NCBI RefSeq assembly: GCF_947502395.1
Contig: NZ_CANMZM010000001.1
Location: 1,178,001-1,242,000, forward strand
DNA: 64,000 nucleotides
Reading direction: 5' to 3'
DNA from: an uncultured Erythrobacter sp.
GTDB lineage: Bacteria; Pseudomonadota; Alphaproteobacteria; Sphingomonadales; Sphingomonadaceae
The notes under the pieces are model-generated. The model saw only the letters and a list, made by a program, of their open reading frames with translations. It ran no database searches and was not told the DNA's origin. Positions 34,094 to 43,486 of this stretch are shown piece by piece (positions within the stretch are counted from its first letter, which is position 1; the number at the start of each line of letters is the position of its first letter). The translations under genes and the position numbers were made by a program.

Positions 34094-34381
34094 ATGGAAG
34101 ATCAACTGCAACGCCAAACACTCTTTGTAGCATTGACCCGCCCACAGATGTTTGCCGGTGTTACCTACACTTTCTTTATCATCAACGCGATCATTGCGGT
34201 TGAGCTGTTCCTAGTTTTTCAGGCTTGGTGGGTTTTGCTTATTGCTCTTGGAATTCATGGCGTCGGGATGATTGCGTGCTTGAGTGAGCCTCGCATCTTT
34301 GATCTTTGGCTTGCCCGCGTACGCAATTGTCCTCGCGTCAAAAACTATGGCCTTTGGAAATGCAATTCCTACCGGCCCTGA
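34094..34381 (+). CDS. virB3: VirB3-like type IV secretion protein
   Basis: A 95-residue inner-membrane protein with the family pattern LFVALTRPQMFAGVTYTFF and two adjacent hydrophobic helices (about residues 20-65), then a basic cytoplasmic tail. The ATG at 34094 is chosen over a GTG three codons earlier because it gives the usual VirB3 length. Its last 22 bases overlap the start of virB4, the usual neighbour and partner. Confidence 0.9.
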   Translation: MEDQLQRQTLFVALTRPQMFAGVTYTFFIINAIIAVELFLVFQAWWVLLIALGIHGVGMIACLSEPRIFDLWLARVRNCPRVKNYGLWKCNSYRP

Positions 34382-36735
34382 CGAGAAATCCAAAGACGAT
34401 TCCCAAAGAGACGCCCGCAGGCGTTCACTTGCCTTACGCTCGGCATATTGATGACGTGACCATCCAAACTCGTGACGGATTGCTTATGCAAACGATCCGG
34501 CTCGGCGGTCTGCTTTTCGAGACCGCCGATACTGATGAGTTAAACTATCGGGCAGGTTTGCGAGATGCGATGCTTAGGACGCTCGGGAGTTCGCGTTTTG
34601 CCGTCTACCATCATGTTGTCAGGCGAAGAGCGGAAGCGTCTCTCGGGCCGGTGACTTCTGATGACTTTTCTGCTCGGCTAGATAGTCAATGGCAGGGCAA
34701 ACTTGCTGACAAACAGCTCTTTGTGAATGATCTTTTCATCACGATCATCCGTCGCCCTCTTCAAGGCAAAATTGGTGTGGTTGATCAGCTGCGTAGCTGG
34801 TTTGCGGGAAAGTCCGAACGCAACGCCAATTTAATAGCGTCAGAAAAGCATGCGCTAGACCGTGCCCGTGAGGCACTAATGGCGTCTCTCGGTGCATACA
34901 ATCCAGCGTTGCTCAGTGCCTATGATACGCCAGAAGGCAGGCGTTCCGAACCGCTTGAGTTTCTTTCATGCTTGTTCAACGCGGATATGCGCCCAGTCGC
35001 TTTACCGCACGGCGATCTAGGCCATTTCATTCCCGCGCGCCGTGTGAGCTTTGGGCAAGACGCTGTTGAACTTGCACCGTCAGGGGATTTGCCGCGACGC
35101 TTTGTGGCAATCGTTTCGATCAAGGACTATCCCAGTGCCACATTCCCGGGGATGTTTGATGAACTTTATCGCCTGCCGTTTGAGCTCCACGTCTCCCAAA
35201 GCTTTGCAATGGTCGAACGGGGGCAAGCACTTGGCAGAATGAACTTGGCTCTGCGTCGAATGCAATCCATTGAGGATGAGGCCCTCTCTCTTCGTGATGA
35301 GCTGACAGATGCAAAAGATGAGGTTGCAGCAGGTCGTGCAGGCTTTGGTGAGCATCATACGACGATTGCGGTTCATGCTGACGGGCTTGAAGACCTTGAA
35401 AGCCATGTTGCAGAGGTGATCGCATTGCTCGCCGATTTGGGCATCAATGCGGTTCGCGAAGACATTGCTTTGGAGCCAACCTTCTGGGCCCAGTTCCCGG
35501 CAAACTTTCGCTACATTGGTAGGCGGGGATTGGTTTCTACGACGAATTTTGCAGGTCTTGCCAGCCTTCACAACTTCCCGGTTGGTAGCTCTCGTGGCAA
35601 CCACTGGGGAGAAGCTGTTTCTCTTTTCGAAACGACTGCGGCAGGACCATATTTCTTCAACTTCCACCAGGCCGACTTGGGCAACTTTACCATCATTGGC
35701 CCCTCCGGCTCGGGCAAAACGGTGGTGCTCAACTTCTTGTTGGCGCAAGCCCGGCGTTTCAGTCCACGCATCATTTTCTTTGACAAGGATCGCGGAGCCG
35801 AACTCTTCATTCGCGCAATTGGTGGGCAATACGATCGTCTGCGCCCGGGATCACCATCAGGCCTCAACCCCCTCCAGATACAGGATACGCCTGCCAATCG
35901 GCAGTTCCTCTTGGACTGGATTTCTATTCTTGCCGGTGGCGCGAACACAAATGAACTCGATGCGATACGTGATGCGTTGGAAACGAGCTTTGCGCAGCCT
36001 TTAGAAAAGCGGCGGCTCAGGCACTTGGTCGAGCTCTTTCGAGGCGGAGCGCGCGCCGAAGCAGATGATTTGTATTCCCGACTAAGGCCATGGTGGGGGG
36101 ACGGCGAACGCGCATGGCTTTTTGATAATGCACGCGATCTGACTGACCTTGAGGCAGAGACAGTCGGTTTTGACATGACCGCGATCCTCGATGACCCGGC
36201 CTGCCGCACGCCCGCTATGTTTTACTTCTTCCACCGCGTGGAAGAGCGCTTAAATGGCAGCCCGGCCATCATTGTAATCGATGAAGGCTGGAAGGCGCTC
36301 GATGATGAAGTTTTCGTGCGCCGGATCAAGGATTGGAAAAAGACCATCCGTAAGCGCAATGGCATTGTCGGCTTTGCAACGCAAAGCGCTTCGGATGCAC
36401 TCGAAAGCCAGATCGCAAGCGCAATAATTGAGCAAGCGGCCACCCAGATATTTATGATCAATCCGAAAGCGCGCGCCGAAGACTACATCAACGGCTTTGG
36501 CCTTAGTCGCCATGAGTTTGATCTTGTCCGTACGCTCCCGGATACTTCGCGGTGTTTCCTGATAAAGCACGGGCGCGAAAGTGTCGTAGCAAGGCTTGAT
36601 CTCTCTGGAGAAAGCGATCTTCTTACGATCCTCTCAGGCCGGGAAAGTACAGTGCGTCTGTTCGACGAACTCGTGCAGCAAACCGGCTCTAATCCTGCAA
36701 ACTGGCTACATCGCCTGATTGAGCAGGCTGCTTAA
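34360..36735 (+). CDS. virB4: VirB4 ATPase of the type IV secretion system
   Basis: A 791-residue protein with the VirB4/CagE N-terminal domain (PYARHIDDVTIQTRDGLLMQ) and a C-terminal ATPase domain: Walker A GPSGSGKT near residue 447 and Walker B IIVIDEGWKAL near residue 635. It ends in a typical DLLTILSGRE region. It powers substrate transfer and pilus assembly at the inner membrane. I place the start at the ATG at 34360, inside the end of virB3, since the in-frame TTG at 34306 lies deep in virB3. The stop overlaps the virB6 start (TAATG). No frameshift was seen. Confidence 0.96.
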   Translation: MQFLPALTRNPKTIPKETPAGVHLPYARHIDDVTIQTRDGLLMQTIRLGGLLFETADTDELNYRAGLRDAMLRTLGSSRFAVYHHVVRRRAEASLGPVTSDDFSARLDSQWQGKLADKQLFVNDLFITIIRRPLQGKIGVVDQLRSWFAGKSERNANLIASEKHALDRAREALMASLGAYNPALLSAYDTPEGRRSEPLEFLSCLFNADMRPVALPHGDLGHFIPARRVSFGQDAVELAPSGDLPRRFVAIVSIKDYPSATFPGMFDELYRLPFELHVSQSFAMVERGQALGRMNLALRRMQSIEDEALSLRDELTDAKDEVAAGRAGFGEHHTTIAVHADGLEDLESHVAEVIALLADLGINAVREDIALEPTFWAQFPANFRYIGRRGLVSTTNFAGLASLHNFPVGSSRGNHWGEAVSLFETTAAGPYFFNFHQADLGNFTIIGPSGSGKTVVLNFLLAQARRFSPRIIFFDKDRGAELFIRAIGGQYDRLRPGSPSGLNPLQIQDTPANRQFLLDWISILAGGANTNELDAIRDALETSFAQPLEKRRLRHLVELFRGGARAEADDLYSRLRPWWGDGERAWLFDNARDLTDLEAETVGFDMTAILDDPACRTPAMFYFFHRVEERLNGSPAIIVIDEGWKALDDEVFVRRIKDWKKTIRKRNGIVGFATQSASDALESQIASAIIEQAATQIFMINPKARAEDYINGFGLSRHEFDLVRTLPDTSRCFLIKHGRESVVARLDLSGESDLLTILSGRESTVRLFDELVQQTGSNPANWLHRLIEQAA

Positions 36736-37925
36736 TGGCGTGCGCACCCATCATAACTGGCGACGAGTTTCTGGAGCGGACTCTCACGCATATCGACTGT
36801 CAGGCACAACTCATTGGTAGCTACGGCTATCAGGCCCTAGGTCAATCTGGATCAACTGCGTCGCTCCTTGTTGCAAGCCTGCTTACGGTTTTCGTAGCGC
36901 TTTTTGGGATCAGGCTTTTGTTCGGTCCTCATCCAGCTGCTCGCGATGTCGTGTTTGATGTTCTCAAGATTGGAGTCGTTTTGACGCTCGCCTTCTCGTG
37001 GCCTGCCTTTCGGACAGTGATCTACGATGTAACCCTCAAAAGCCCTGGTGAGATTGCGTCTGTTGTTCAAATATCTAGCGGTAATGGGAGCGCTCAGAGT
37101 TTTACCGAGAGACTTCAGAAGGCTGATAATGCAATAATCTCGCTCACGGCAATGGGGTCGGGGCGCAATGCTGGAGAGCTGATCGACAACCAAAGCTCCG
37201 GGAGCACATTCCAGGCTACAGCAATTGATGATGACACTGGGTATGGCAGCGCAAGGGTGCTGTATCTGGCCAGTGTCATCGGCACCTTGGGACTGCTCAG
37301 GATCGGCGCAGGGCTGCTACTCGCGCTTGCACCTCTTGCAGCTGCGATGCTCTTCTTCTCTCAATCACGCGGTCTTTTTGGAGGGTGGCTCAAAGGGTTA
37401 GTGTTCACAATCGTGGGCTCAATCGGCATTTCAATCGTTTTGTCCGTGAAGCTCGCAATCATTCAACCATGGCTTGCAGATGCGCTCAATGTTCGCGGTC
37501 TGGGATATGCGACACCTGCTGCGCCTACTGAGCTTATATCCATAATGCTCGCCTTCTTGTTCGTTCAGATCGCAATGCTTTGGCTACTGTCAAAAGTGGT
37601 CTTCTATCGCGGTTGGTTGACCCTTCCTAACATTCCTACCACCCATGCGATTTCTGAAAGTCAAACATCCGATTTTCGCACGCAGCAAAGCACGCAGGCG
37701 GCTCCTGTTCTTCGAGCAGAACGCATCAGCCATTCCATCGAAAGCTCGATACGCCGTGAGCGCATGATCGCTGGCCAAAGACAACTCGTCCCTTCGAATG
37801 CAACGCCTACAAACAGTCGAGCAGTTGAAGTGCACCAGGCCACTGCGCCTTGTCTAGGCAGTACGCACCGACGCTCAAGCCATAGGGTGTCTAGGGCGGC
37901 CCGTTTGAGGGACCAGCAATCATGA
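36735..37925 (+). CDS. virB6: VirB6-like inner-membrane channel component
   Basis: A 396-residue protein with several hydrophobic helices, including STASLLVASLLTVFVALFGI and a cluster between residues 170 and 300, in the manner of VirB6/TrbL. The C-terminal 100 residues are polar and basic. The ATG overlaps the virB4 stop and its own stop overlaps virB8 by four bases, so expression is coupled. It should form part of the inner-membrane translocation channel. Confidence 0.92.
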   Translation: MACAPIITGDEFLERTLTHIDCQAQLIGSYGYQALGQSGSTASLLVASLLTVFVALFGIRLLFGPHPAARDVVFDVLKIGVVLTLAFSWPAFRTVIYDVTLKSPGEIASVVQISSGNGSAQSFTERLQKADNAIISLTAMGSGRNAGELIDNQSSGSTFQATAIDDDTGYGSARVLYLASVIGTLGLLRIGAGLLLALAPLAAAMLFFSQSRGLFGGWLKGLVFTIVGSIGISIVLSVKLAIIQPWLADALNVRGLGYATPAAPTELISIMLAFLFVQIAMLWLLSKVVFYRGWLTLPNIPTTHAISESQTSDFRTQQSTQAAPVLRAERISHSIESSIRRERMIAGQRQLVPSNATPTNSRAVEVHQATAPCLGSTHRRSSHRVSRAARLRDQQS

Positions 37926-38659
37926 ACGCCAAACCCGATCTAGACATCTCTGATCTGCCCGTTGCTGACAGCTGGGCAACCAGCGTAACCGATGACCTTG
38001 AGCGCTCAAACCGCCGCGCGTGGTACGTCGCGATTGTCGCTGCGTTGATTGCCTTGCTTGAAGCTCTCGCTCTTGTTTTCTTGATCCCGCTCAAGACCGT
38101 CGAACCTTACACTCTGCTGGTCGATCGTCAGACCGGCAATGTCGAAGCGCTTGCTCCGCTCAATGCGCACGTGGTTGCGCCCGACGCGGCGCTCACTCGT
38201 TCATTCATCGTGCAATATGTCATCGCGCGAGAAAGCTTTGCGCAAAACAGTCTTCAAGATGATTATCGCAAAGTCTCGCTCTGGTCAGCGCGAGGCGTAG
38301 CTGAGAATTATCAGCGAAGTATGGAGGCAAACAATCCGAACTCTCCGATAGCCTTCTTACCACGCGGGGCTAACCTGAGGACCGAGATCAGGAGCGTTTC
38401 AAACCTTGCTGACAATAGAGCGATGGTGCGATTCATGACGACACAGACCGACCTAGGCGGCAGAGCTCAATCGCCGCAATTTTGGGTTGCAATCGTCGAC
38501 TATGAGTTCGTCGCCGCCGAGATGAGTGAAGCGGACCGTTACATTAATCCTCTTGGCTTCAGGGTCACGGCTTATCGCCGTGATGCTGAGACGCTGGCGG
38601 AAGAGGGAATTGTGAATGGAACCCAATTGCCAGTTCCGAACGAGGAGCAGGCTCAATGA
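37922..38659 (+). CDS. virB8: VirB8-like assembly protein
   Basis: A 245-residue bitopic protein. A short cytoplasmic N-terminus leads to one membrane helix (about residues 37-60, IVAALIALLEALALVFLIPL), then a periplasmic VirB8 domain beginning KTVEPYTLLVDRQTGNVE and ending FRVTAYRRDAE. It overlaps virB6 and virB9 by four bases each. VirB8 is the periplasmic nucleation factor of the VirB complex. Confidence 0.95.
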   Translation: MNAKPDLDISDLPVADSWATSVTDDLERSNRRAWYVAIVAALIALLEALALVFLIPLKTVEPYTLLVDRQTGNVEALAPLNAHVVAPDAALTRSFIVQYVIARESFAQNSLQDDYRKVSLWSARGVAENYQRSMEANNPNSPIAFLPRGANLRTEIRSVSNLADNRAMVRFMTTQTDLGGRAQSPQFWVAIVDYEFVAAEMSEADRYINPLGFRVTAYRRDAETLAEEGIVNGTQLPVPNEEQAQ

Positions 38660-39357
38660 AGAGCTCGCTGGCGATATTGCTTCTGGCATTCTCTGTCAGC
38701 GCTGCGTCGGCACAGACGTTTCCTACGCCTAACCCGGACAACCCGCGCATCCAGAGCGCGCCTTGGTCAGAAGGGCAGCCAGTGATCGTCACAGCGCTTC
38801 CGGAGAGCACGCTGACGGTCATTCTTGAACCATCAGAGCAGGTCACCCGGGCGACACTGAGCGGAAATCGGGCTTGGGACATATCAGTGCCGACAGAGCG
38901 AAACAGCATCCAAATCACGCCGCGGGCGGGTGCGTTGGCTGCGAACCTCACCGTCCAAACCGATGCGAGGACTTATGAGTTTGTGCTCGAGGTCGATGGG
39001 GGGTTGATGGGAGCCTATCTGGTCAAGCTTCACTATGAACCGGCGATGCCTTTGGAGGAGTGGATCGGTGAAGGGGCAATCGACAATCTCACATGGGGCT
39101 ATCGCCTGCGCGGTGACAAAGAAGTTCGGCCCCAGTCCATTCGCGACAATGGCAGTAAAACGGTGATTACATATGCTCCCGATCAAGCATTGCCCGCTGT
39201 CTTCGCCGTCGGTCCGACGGGCGATGAAGAGGTAGTGGACGGTTACATGAGAGGCGATGTTTTTGTGATCGACCGTGTGCACAAAGAGCTCGTTTTCAGG
39301 ATCAACCGCGACAAGGCGACTGCCAAACGCAATCGACGCGAGGATGGTGAAGAATGA
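38656..39357 (+). CDS. virB9: VirB9-like outer-membrane core component
   Basis: A 233-residue protein with a signal peptide (SSLAILLLAFSVSAASA) and the VirB9/CagX fold: TLTVILEPSEQVTRATLSG in the N-terminal lobe and WGYRLRGDKEVRPQSIRDNG followed by a beta-rich end. VirB9 forms the core complex with VirB7 and VirB10; no VirB7 lipoprotein was seen here. It overlaps its neighbours by ATGA. Confidence 0.94.
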   Translation: MKSSLAILLLAFSVSAASAQTFPTPNPDNPRIQSAPWSEGQPVIVTALPESTLTVILEPSEQVTRATLSGNRAWDISVPTERNSIQITPRAGALAANLTVQTDARTYEFVLEVDGGLMGAYLVKLHYEPAMPLEEWIGEGAIDNLTWGYRLRGDKEVRPQSIRDNGSKTVITYAPDQALPAVFAVGPTGDEEVVDGYMRGDVFVIDRVHKELVFRINRDKATAKRNRREDGEE

Positions 39358-40409
39358 GCACTTCTGAAGCAGCAAGCGCTGACCCGCAAGACATAAGGCC
39401 GGTCGTGCCGACTGGTTCGCAAAGTGATTGGGGCATGTGGGCGTTTGGCGCCGTACTTATTTTCGGTGGCTTTATGCTCTACAATGCTCTCAGTGCTTCT
39501 GAGCAACAGACAGAAGTGCCTAGCGTCTTTGCGCCGGGCGAAGCATCGCAAGCGCGTATCGCCTCTCCTCCGCCTTTGCGGACGCCTGATGGATATGATG
39601 CGCCGATACGGCTGGAACCACAAAGTTCCCCGCCCGCACCGCTTATTCAAAGACAGCCCGCTTTTGTGCCTCAGGTGGTGCCGCCGGTCACCTTTCCCAT
39701 CCAGCCAGCTCAGCCATTGCCAACATTCGAACCACAACCCACTTCAGAACCGCCAGCGGCGATCGAGCCCCAGGTGGTGTTTCAGGCTCCTACCACTTTG
39801 CCCAGTGCAGCAAATGCGAGGAATGCAGATGACGACGCGGTTGAGCGCATAACCGCTGATCGTCTGCAAAACCCATCTTTCACTATCCCCCAAGGAACAG
39901 TGATACCAGCCGTCCTCGAGACCGCCCTCGACTCCACCCGTGCCGGAGGAGTGCGAGCCTTGGTCCAGCGTGATGTTGCTAGTTTCAACGGGACCCGCGT
40001 TCTGATCCCGCGCGGTAGTCGCCTCTATGGCGAGTATGAAGCCAACCTCCAGCGCGGGCAGAACCGGGCACTTGTTCAGTGGACAAGGCTAATTCGACCC
40101 GACGGAGTCACCATTGCATTGAATTCCCCGTCTTCAGATCCGCTGGGACGAGCTGGGGTTCGTGGCAAAGTCGATACCAAGTTCTTCCAGCGCTTCGGCG
40201 GAGCAATCCTCCAATCTGTGCTCGATATTGGCGTTGGCCTGGCAGTCAATGAGGCGAGCAATGGCGTGCTTGTGGCACTGCCCGGGAGCACTCAGAATGT
40301 GCAGATCACAGACCCTCAGGCGATCCAGCCCACTCTCAAGGTGCGCCATGGAACGAGCGTCTCTGTCTTCGTTGCGCGTGATCTCGACTTTTCGAGTGTG
40401 GACCGATGA
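39354..40409 (+). CDS. virB10: VirB10-like core complex protein
   Basis: A 351-residue protein with one membrane helix near residues 26-46 (MWAFGAVLIFGGFMLYNAL), a long proline-rich periplasmic spacer (about 75-135), and the C-terminal TrbI/VirB10 beta-barrel with IPQGTVIPAVLETALDST and GTRVLIPRGSRLYGEYE. It spans both membranes in the core complex. Four-base overlaps on each side. Confidence 0.96.
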   Translation: MSTSEAASADPQDIRPVVPTGSQSDWGMWAFGAVLIFGGFMLYNALSASEQQTEVPSVFAPGEASQARIASPPPLRTPDGYDAPIRLEPQSSPPAPLIQRQPAFVPQVVPPVTFPIQPAQPLPTFEPQPTSEPPAAIEPQVVFQAPTTLPSAANARNADDDAVERITADRLQNPSFTIPQGTVIPAVLETALDSTRAGGVRALVQRDVASFNGTRVLIPRGSRLYGEYEANLQRGQNRALVQWTRLIRPDGVTIALNSPSSDPLGRAGVRGKVDTKFFQRFGGAILQSVLDIGVGLAVNEASNGVLVALPGSTQNVQITDPQAIQPTLKVRHGTSVSVFVARDLDFSSVDR

Positions 40410-41383
40410 ACGTTGCCAACGTTGGGTATTATCTCGATAGCTTTCTTGCGCCTTTAGCGCCGGTGCTTGACCGCCCCGATGTGACCGACATCTGGATAAA
40501 CCGTCCCGGTGAAGTATGGGTGGAGAGCCTTGGTGGCGGGATAGAGCGCATTCATAATGACGCGCTCGACCTCAAGCTCCTCGAACGCCTTGCCCGCCAG
40601 ATTGCCGCACACTCCTCACAAGGCATTAGCCGAGCGCAGCCCCTTTTGGCCGCCACTTTGCCTGACGGGTCACGTGTCCAAATTGCTTCCCCACCTGCCA
40701 CTCGTGAGGGGTACTCTTTCGCCATTCGCAAACATGTCTCGGCCAATCTCGCACTAGCCGATTGGGAAGAGGCAGGTGCTTTTGACGAGGCTGTGCGCGA
40801 TGATGGCGAGCTTGAAGCAGAACGTCGGTTCCATTCGCTCGCTGGTCCTGAAGCCTCCGCAGCATTGCGCGAAGCGGTACGTACGCGGCGTAACATCCTT
40901 GTGGCTGGCGGCACGTCGACAGGGAAGACCACCTTCCTCAATTCGCTCCTCGCCGAGATCCCGCGTGACGAACGTCTCGTTCTGATCGAAGACACCGCTG
41001 AGCTGCATCTCGCACATGAAAACGCGGTTGGTTTGATCGCAGCACGAGGAGAATTGAGCGAAGCGCAGATAACTGCGGAGGACTTGCTGATTGCCGCGCT
41101 ACGCATGCGGCCTGATCGCATCATTCTGGGCGAACTGCGTGGGCAAGAGGCCTTCACCTTCCTTCGTGCGGTCAACACAGGGCATCCCGGCTCAATGACC
41201 ACTATCCACGCCGACACACCGGCCAGAGCCATTGAGCAGCTCGCACTGCTGGTTCTGCAAGCGGGCTCCAAGCTTTCCCGAGAAGACGTCCGGCACTATG
41301 TTCGACGGAGCGTCGATGTCTTCGTCCAGTTGGAACGACGTGATGGGAAGCGGCGCGTTTCCCAGGTGTTGGCGGCCCAATGA
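40406..41383 (+). CDS. virB11: VirB11 hexameric ATPase
   Basis: A 325-residue traffic ATPase. Walker A GGTSTGKT is near residue 168, the Asp box LIEDTAELHL near 195, Walker B RMRPDRIILGELRG near 235, and the His box GHPGSMTTIHADTP near 265. The N-terminal domain starts with PVLDRPDVTDIWINRPGEVW. Full length for VirB11. It drives substrate unfolding and pilus steps together with VirB4. Confidence 0.97.
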   Translation: MNVANVGYYLDSFLAPLAPVLDRPDVTDIWINRPGEVWVESLGGGIERIHNDALDLKLLERLARQIAAHSSQGISRAQPLLAATLPDGSRVQIASPPATREGYSFAIRKHVSANLALADWEEAGAFDEAVRDDGELEAERRFHSLAGPEASAALREAVRTRRNILVAGGTSTGKTTFLNSLLAEIPRDERLVLIEDTAELHLAHENAVGLIAARGELSEAQITAEDLLIAALRMRPDRIILGELRGQEAFTFLRAVNTGHPGSMTTIHADTPARAIEQLALLVLQAGSKLSREDVRHYVRRSVDVFVQLERRDGKRRVSQVLAAQ

Positions 41384-41775
41384 GCATGCAAGGCGCTCTC
41401 TTCAATCTGCTGGCGGTGCAAAGGAGCTTGTTTGAACCGAGTGGCACTTCTCCCTTGGAAGGCGCCGCGAATTGGATGATGGCCCTGTTAGATGGACCAT
41501 TGGTGACAACCTTGTGCGTGATCGCCGTCGCACTGGTAGGGTTTGCGGCATTGAGTGGGCGGCTGCCAGTGCGGATGGGGATGCGGGCGGTGCTAGGGTG
41601 TTTCATCCTCCTTGGCGCGCCTGCAATTGCATCTGCGCTGATGTGGCGGGGACAGGATGCTTCGCCTCAAGTGGTATATGAAGCGCCAAACACTATCGCG
41701 GCTGAACCTGCACGACCCGAACTGCCGCCATCGGATTATGACCCTTATTCTGGAGCCTCCCTCAGGCGAAATTGA
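41380..41775 (+). CDS. virB2: VirB2-like (TrbC/VirB2) pilin candidate
   Basis: A 131-residue protein with two hydrophobic segments (VTTLCVIAVALVGFAALSG and MRAVLGCFILLGAPAIASAL) separated by a short RLPVRMG turn, the VirB2/TrbC pilin topology. Its N-terminus is not a clean signal peptide and it has a polar proline-rich tail. It overlaps virB11 by four bases and sits at the operon end rather than the usual front. It is the best pilin candidate, but a VirB2-like membrane protein of other use is possible. Confidence 0.78.
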   Translation: MSMQGALFNLLAVQRSLFEPSGTSPLEGAANWMMALLDGPLVTTLCVIAVALVGFAALSGRLPVRMGMRAVLGCFILLGAPAIASALMWRGQDASPQVVYEAPNTIAAEPARPELPPSDYDPYSGASLRRN

Positions 41776-41799
41776 AAGAGCTCGCAAGATTGGAAATTT

Positions 41800-43212
41800 A
41801 TGATCAAGGCATTATTCAAATCGCTCATCGTCACCGCGGCAGTTGTTTCAGGGATCAGCGTCTTCGCTCAGTCGACAATCGATACCTTCACTTATGACGC
41901 TTTAGGTCGATTGGTAAAGGTGGACGAGACGGGGGGCGAAAACGATGGCGAGAGACGCGAGTACCAGTACGACGCCGCTGGCAACCGAACCAAGGTCGAA
42001 GCAACTGGACAAAATGGAGGAGCTGGTGATGGCACCGGCGGTTCGGGAGGATCAACGGAACCTATCTATGCAATCACTTCGTGGAGCGATGATCGCGATG
42101 AAAATGGCGCTTACCAAGTCCATTCGCGTGGACTTTTCTCCAACGGCACCCAGGCGTTCGCGCCTACGACTGTCAACGCGGATGCAAATGGGCAGCAACA
42201 ATTCTCAAGCATCGCAGCAGACTCAGACGGCAATTTTGTGGTCGTCTGGGAAGATGACACCGATAGCAATGGCTATTTTCAAATCATGATGCGCGGCTTT
42301 AGCGCTGATGGCAGTGAGCGTTTTTCTCAGCGCACAGTAAACTCAGTCGGAGCCGGCCAGCAATTGAAACCGCAGATTGCTATGGCTGACGATGGCAATT
42401 TCGTAGTCGTTTGGGAAGACGATGCCGATGGCAATGGCCATTACGAAATTGAGATGCGTGGGTTCAATGCAGATGGCTCCCAGCGTTTCTCGCAGCGCAC
42501 AGTGCACAGCACCGGAGACGGTCGTGTCAGACCCCAAATTGCAATGGCAGGCAATGGGGACTTCGTGGTGGTCTGGGAAGATGATGCCGATAAGAATGGA
42601 TACTATCAAATCGGCATGCGCGGTTTTTACGCTAACGCCACTCAAAAGTTTAGCCAGCGCTCGGCCAACTCCGTCGGGGCTGGTCAACAACTGAAGCCCC
42701 AAATCGGTATGGCACACAATGGCCGCTTTGTTGTCGCGTGGGAGGATGACGCCGATGGCAATGGGCACTACGAAGTGGAGATTCGTGGCTTCTATGCGAG
42801 TGGAACGGAGCGGTTTTCCCAGCGCACCGCCCACTCTGCCGGCGATGAAAGACGCAGACCCGATGTTGCAGTTGCGGATGATCAGAGCTTTGTGGTCGTT
42901 TGGGAAGATGATGCTGACAAGAATGGCTGGTCTCAAGTCGTAATGCGCGGCTTCAATGCTGACGGCAGCCAGCGGTTCTCGCAGCGCACAGTCAATTCGG
43001 TGGGCACCGGTCAGCAGTTGCGCCCTGAAATAGCCATGTTTGGGAGTGGAACCTTCATTGTGCTGTGGGACGACGATGCGAGCGGCGATGGCCTGCACGA
43101 AGTCTTTGCCCGAGGCTTCTTTGCAAGCGGCAATGAGAAATTTGCCGACATTATCGTGAACACGCATGCAGGCGGGCAACAGCGCGATGGGAAGATCGCC
43201 GTTCGACGGTGA
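41800..43212 (+). CDS. Secreted protein with one YD (RHS-type) pair and a seven-fold propeller-like repeat
   Basis: A signal peptide (to about SVFAQ) is followed by a single YD pair (FTYDALGRLVKVDE and YQYDAAGNRTKVEA), a Gly-rich linker, and seven repeats of 54-55 residues. Each repeat contains FVVVWEDDADxNG, a variable stretch, MRGF.ADGS..FSQRTVNS and P.IAM. Seven units of this type suggest a seven-bladed beta-propeller, and the DxDxNG loops could bind calcium. Alternate units differ (VGAGQQLKPQ or TGDGRVRPQ), so the array grew by doubling. The gene starts 24 bases after the virB2-like gene, so it probably belongs to the T4SS operon. It may be cargo or a surface accessory. Confidence 0.85.
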   Translation: MIKALFKSLIVTAAVVSGISVFAQSTIDTFTYDALGRLVKVDETGGENDGERREYQYDAAGNRTKVEATGQNGGAGDGTGGSGGSTEPIYAITSWSDDRDENGAYQVHSRGLFSNGTQAFAPTTVNADANGQQQFSSIAADSDGNFVVVWEDDTDSNGYFQIMMRGFSADGSERFSQRTVNSVGAGQQLKPQIAMADDGNFVVVWEDDADGNGHYEIEMRGFNADGSQRFSQRTVHSTGDGRVRPQIAMAGNGDFVVVWEDDADKNGYYQIGMRGFYANATQKFSQRSANSVGAGQQLKPQIGMAHNGRFVVAWEDDADGNGHYEVEIRGFYASGTERFSQRTAHSAGDERRRPDVAVADDQSFVVVWEDDADKNGWSQVVMRGFNADGSQRFSQRTVNSVGTGQQLRPEIAMFGSGTFIVLWDDDASGDGLHEVFARGFFASGNEKFADIIVNTHAGGQQRDGKIAVRR

Positions 43213-43486
43213 GGGAGCCCGCTCGTACCCCGACGCCATCCATTGTGCACTCATCGCGACGACGATTTGGAACACTTGAGACACTGTCTAAGTGCAAAAA
43301 CCCTTCCGATCAGTTGGACGCGTTTTAATCTGAAAAAGCAATTGCGGAGCGGAATGAAGGTGCACGGTCATGCCTCGTCAATAGCAAGCGCATTGCCAGT
43401 AGGAAAATGGGGCTCCTGATGATCCCTGCGCTTAGGGTTCCGCTTCACCCGTCTTCAAGACTAGCCGCGAGGATTCAGCTCTGACC

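Noticed and set aside
34094..41775. A conjugation locus
   Set aside because: No relaxase, coupling protein or origin of transfer was seen, although they might lie outside the window.
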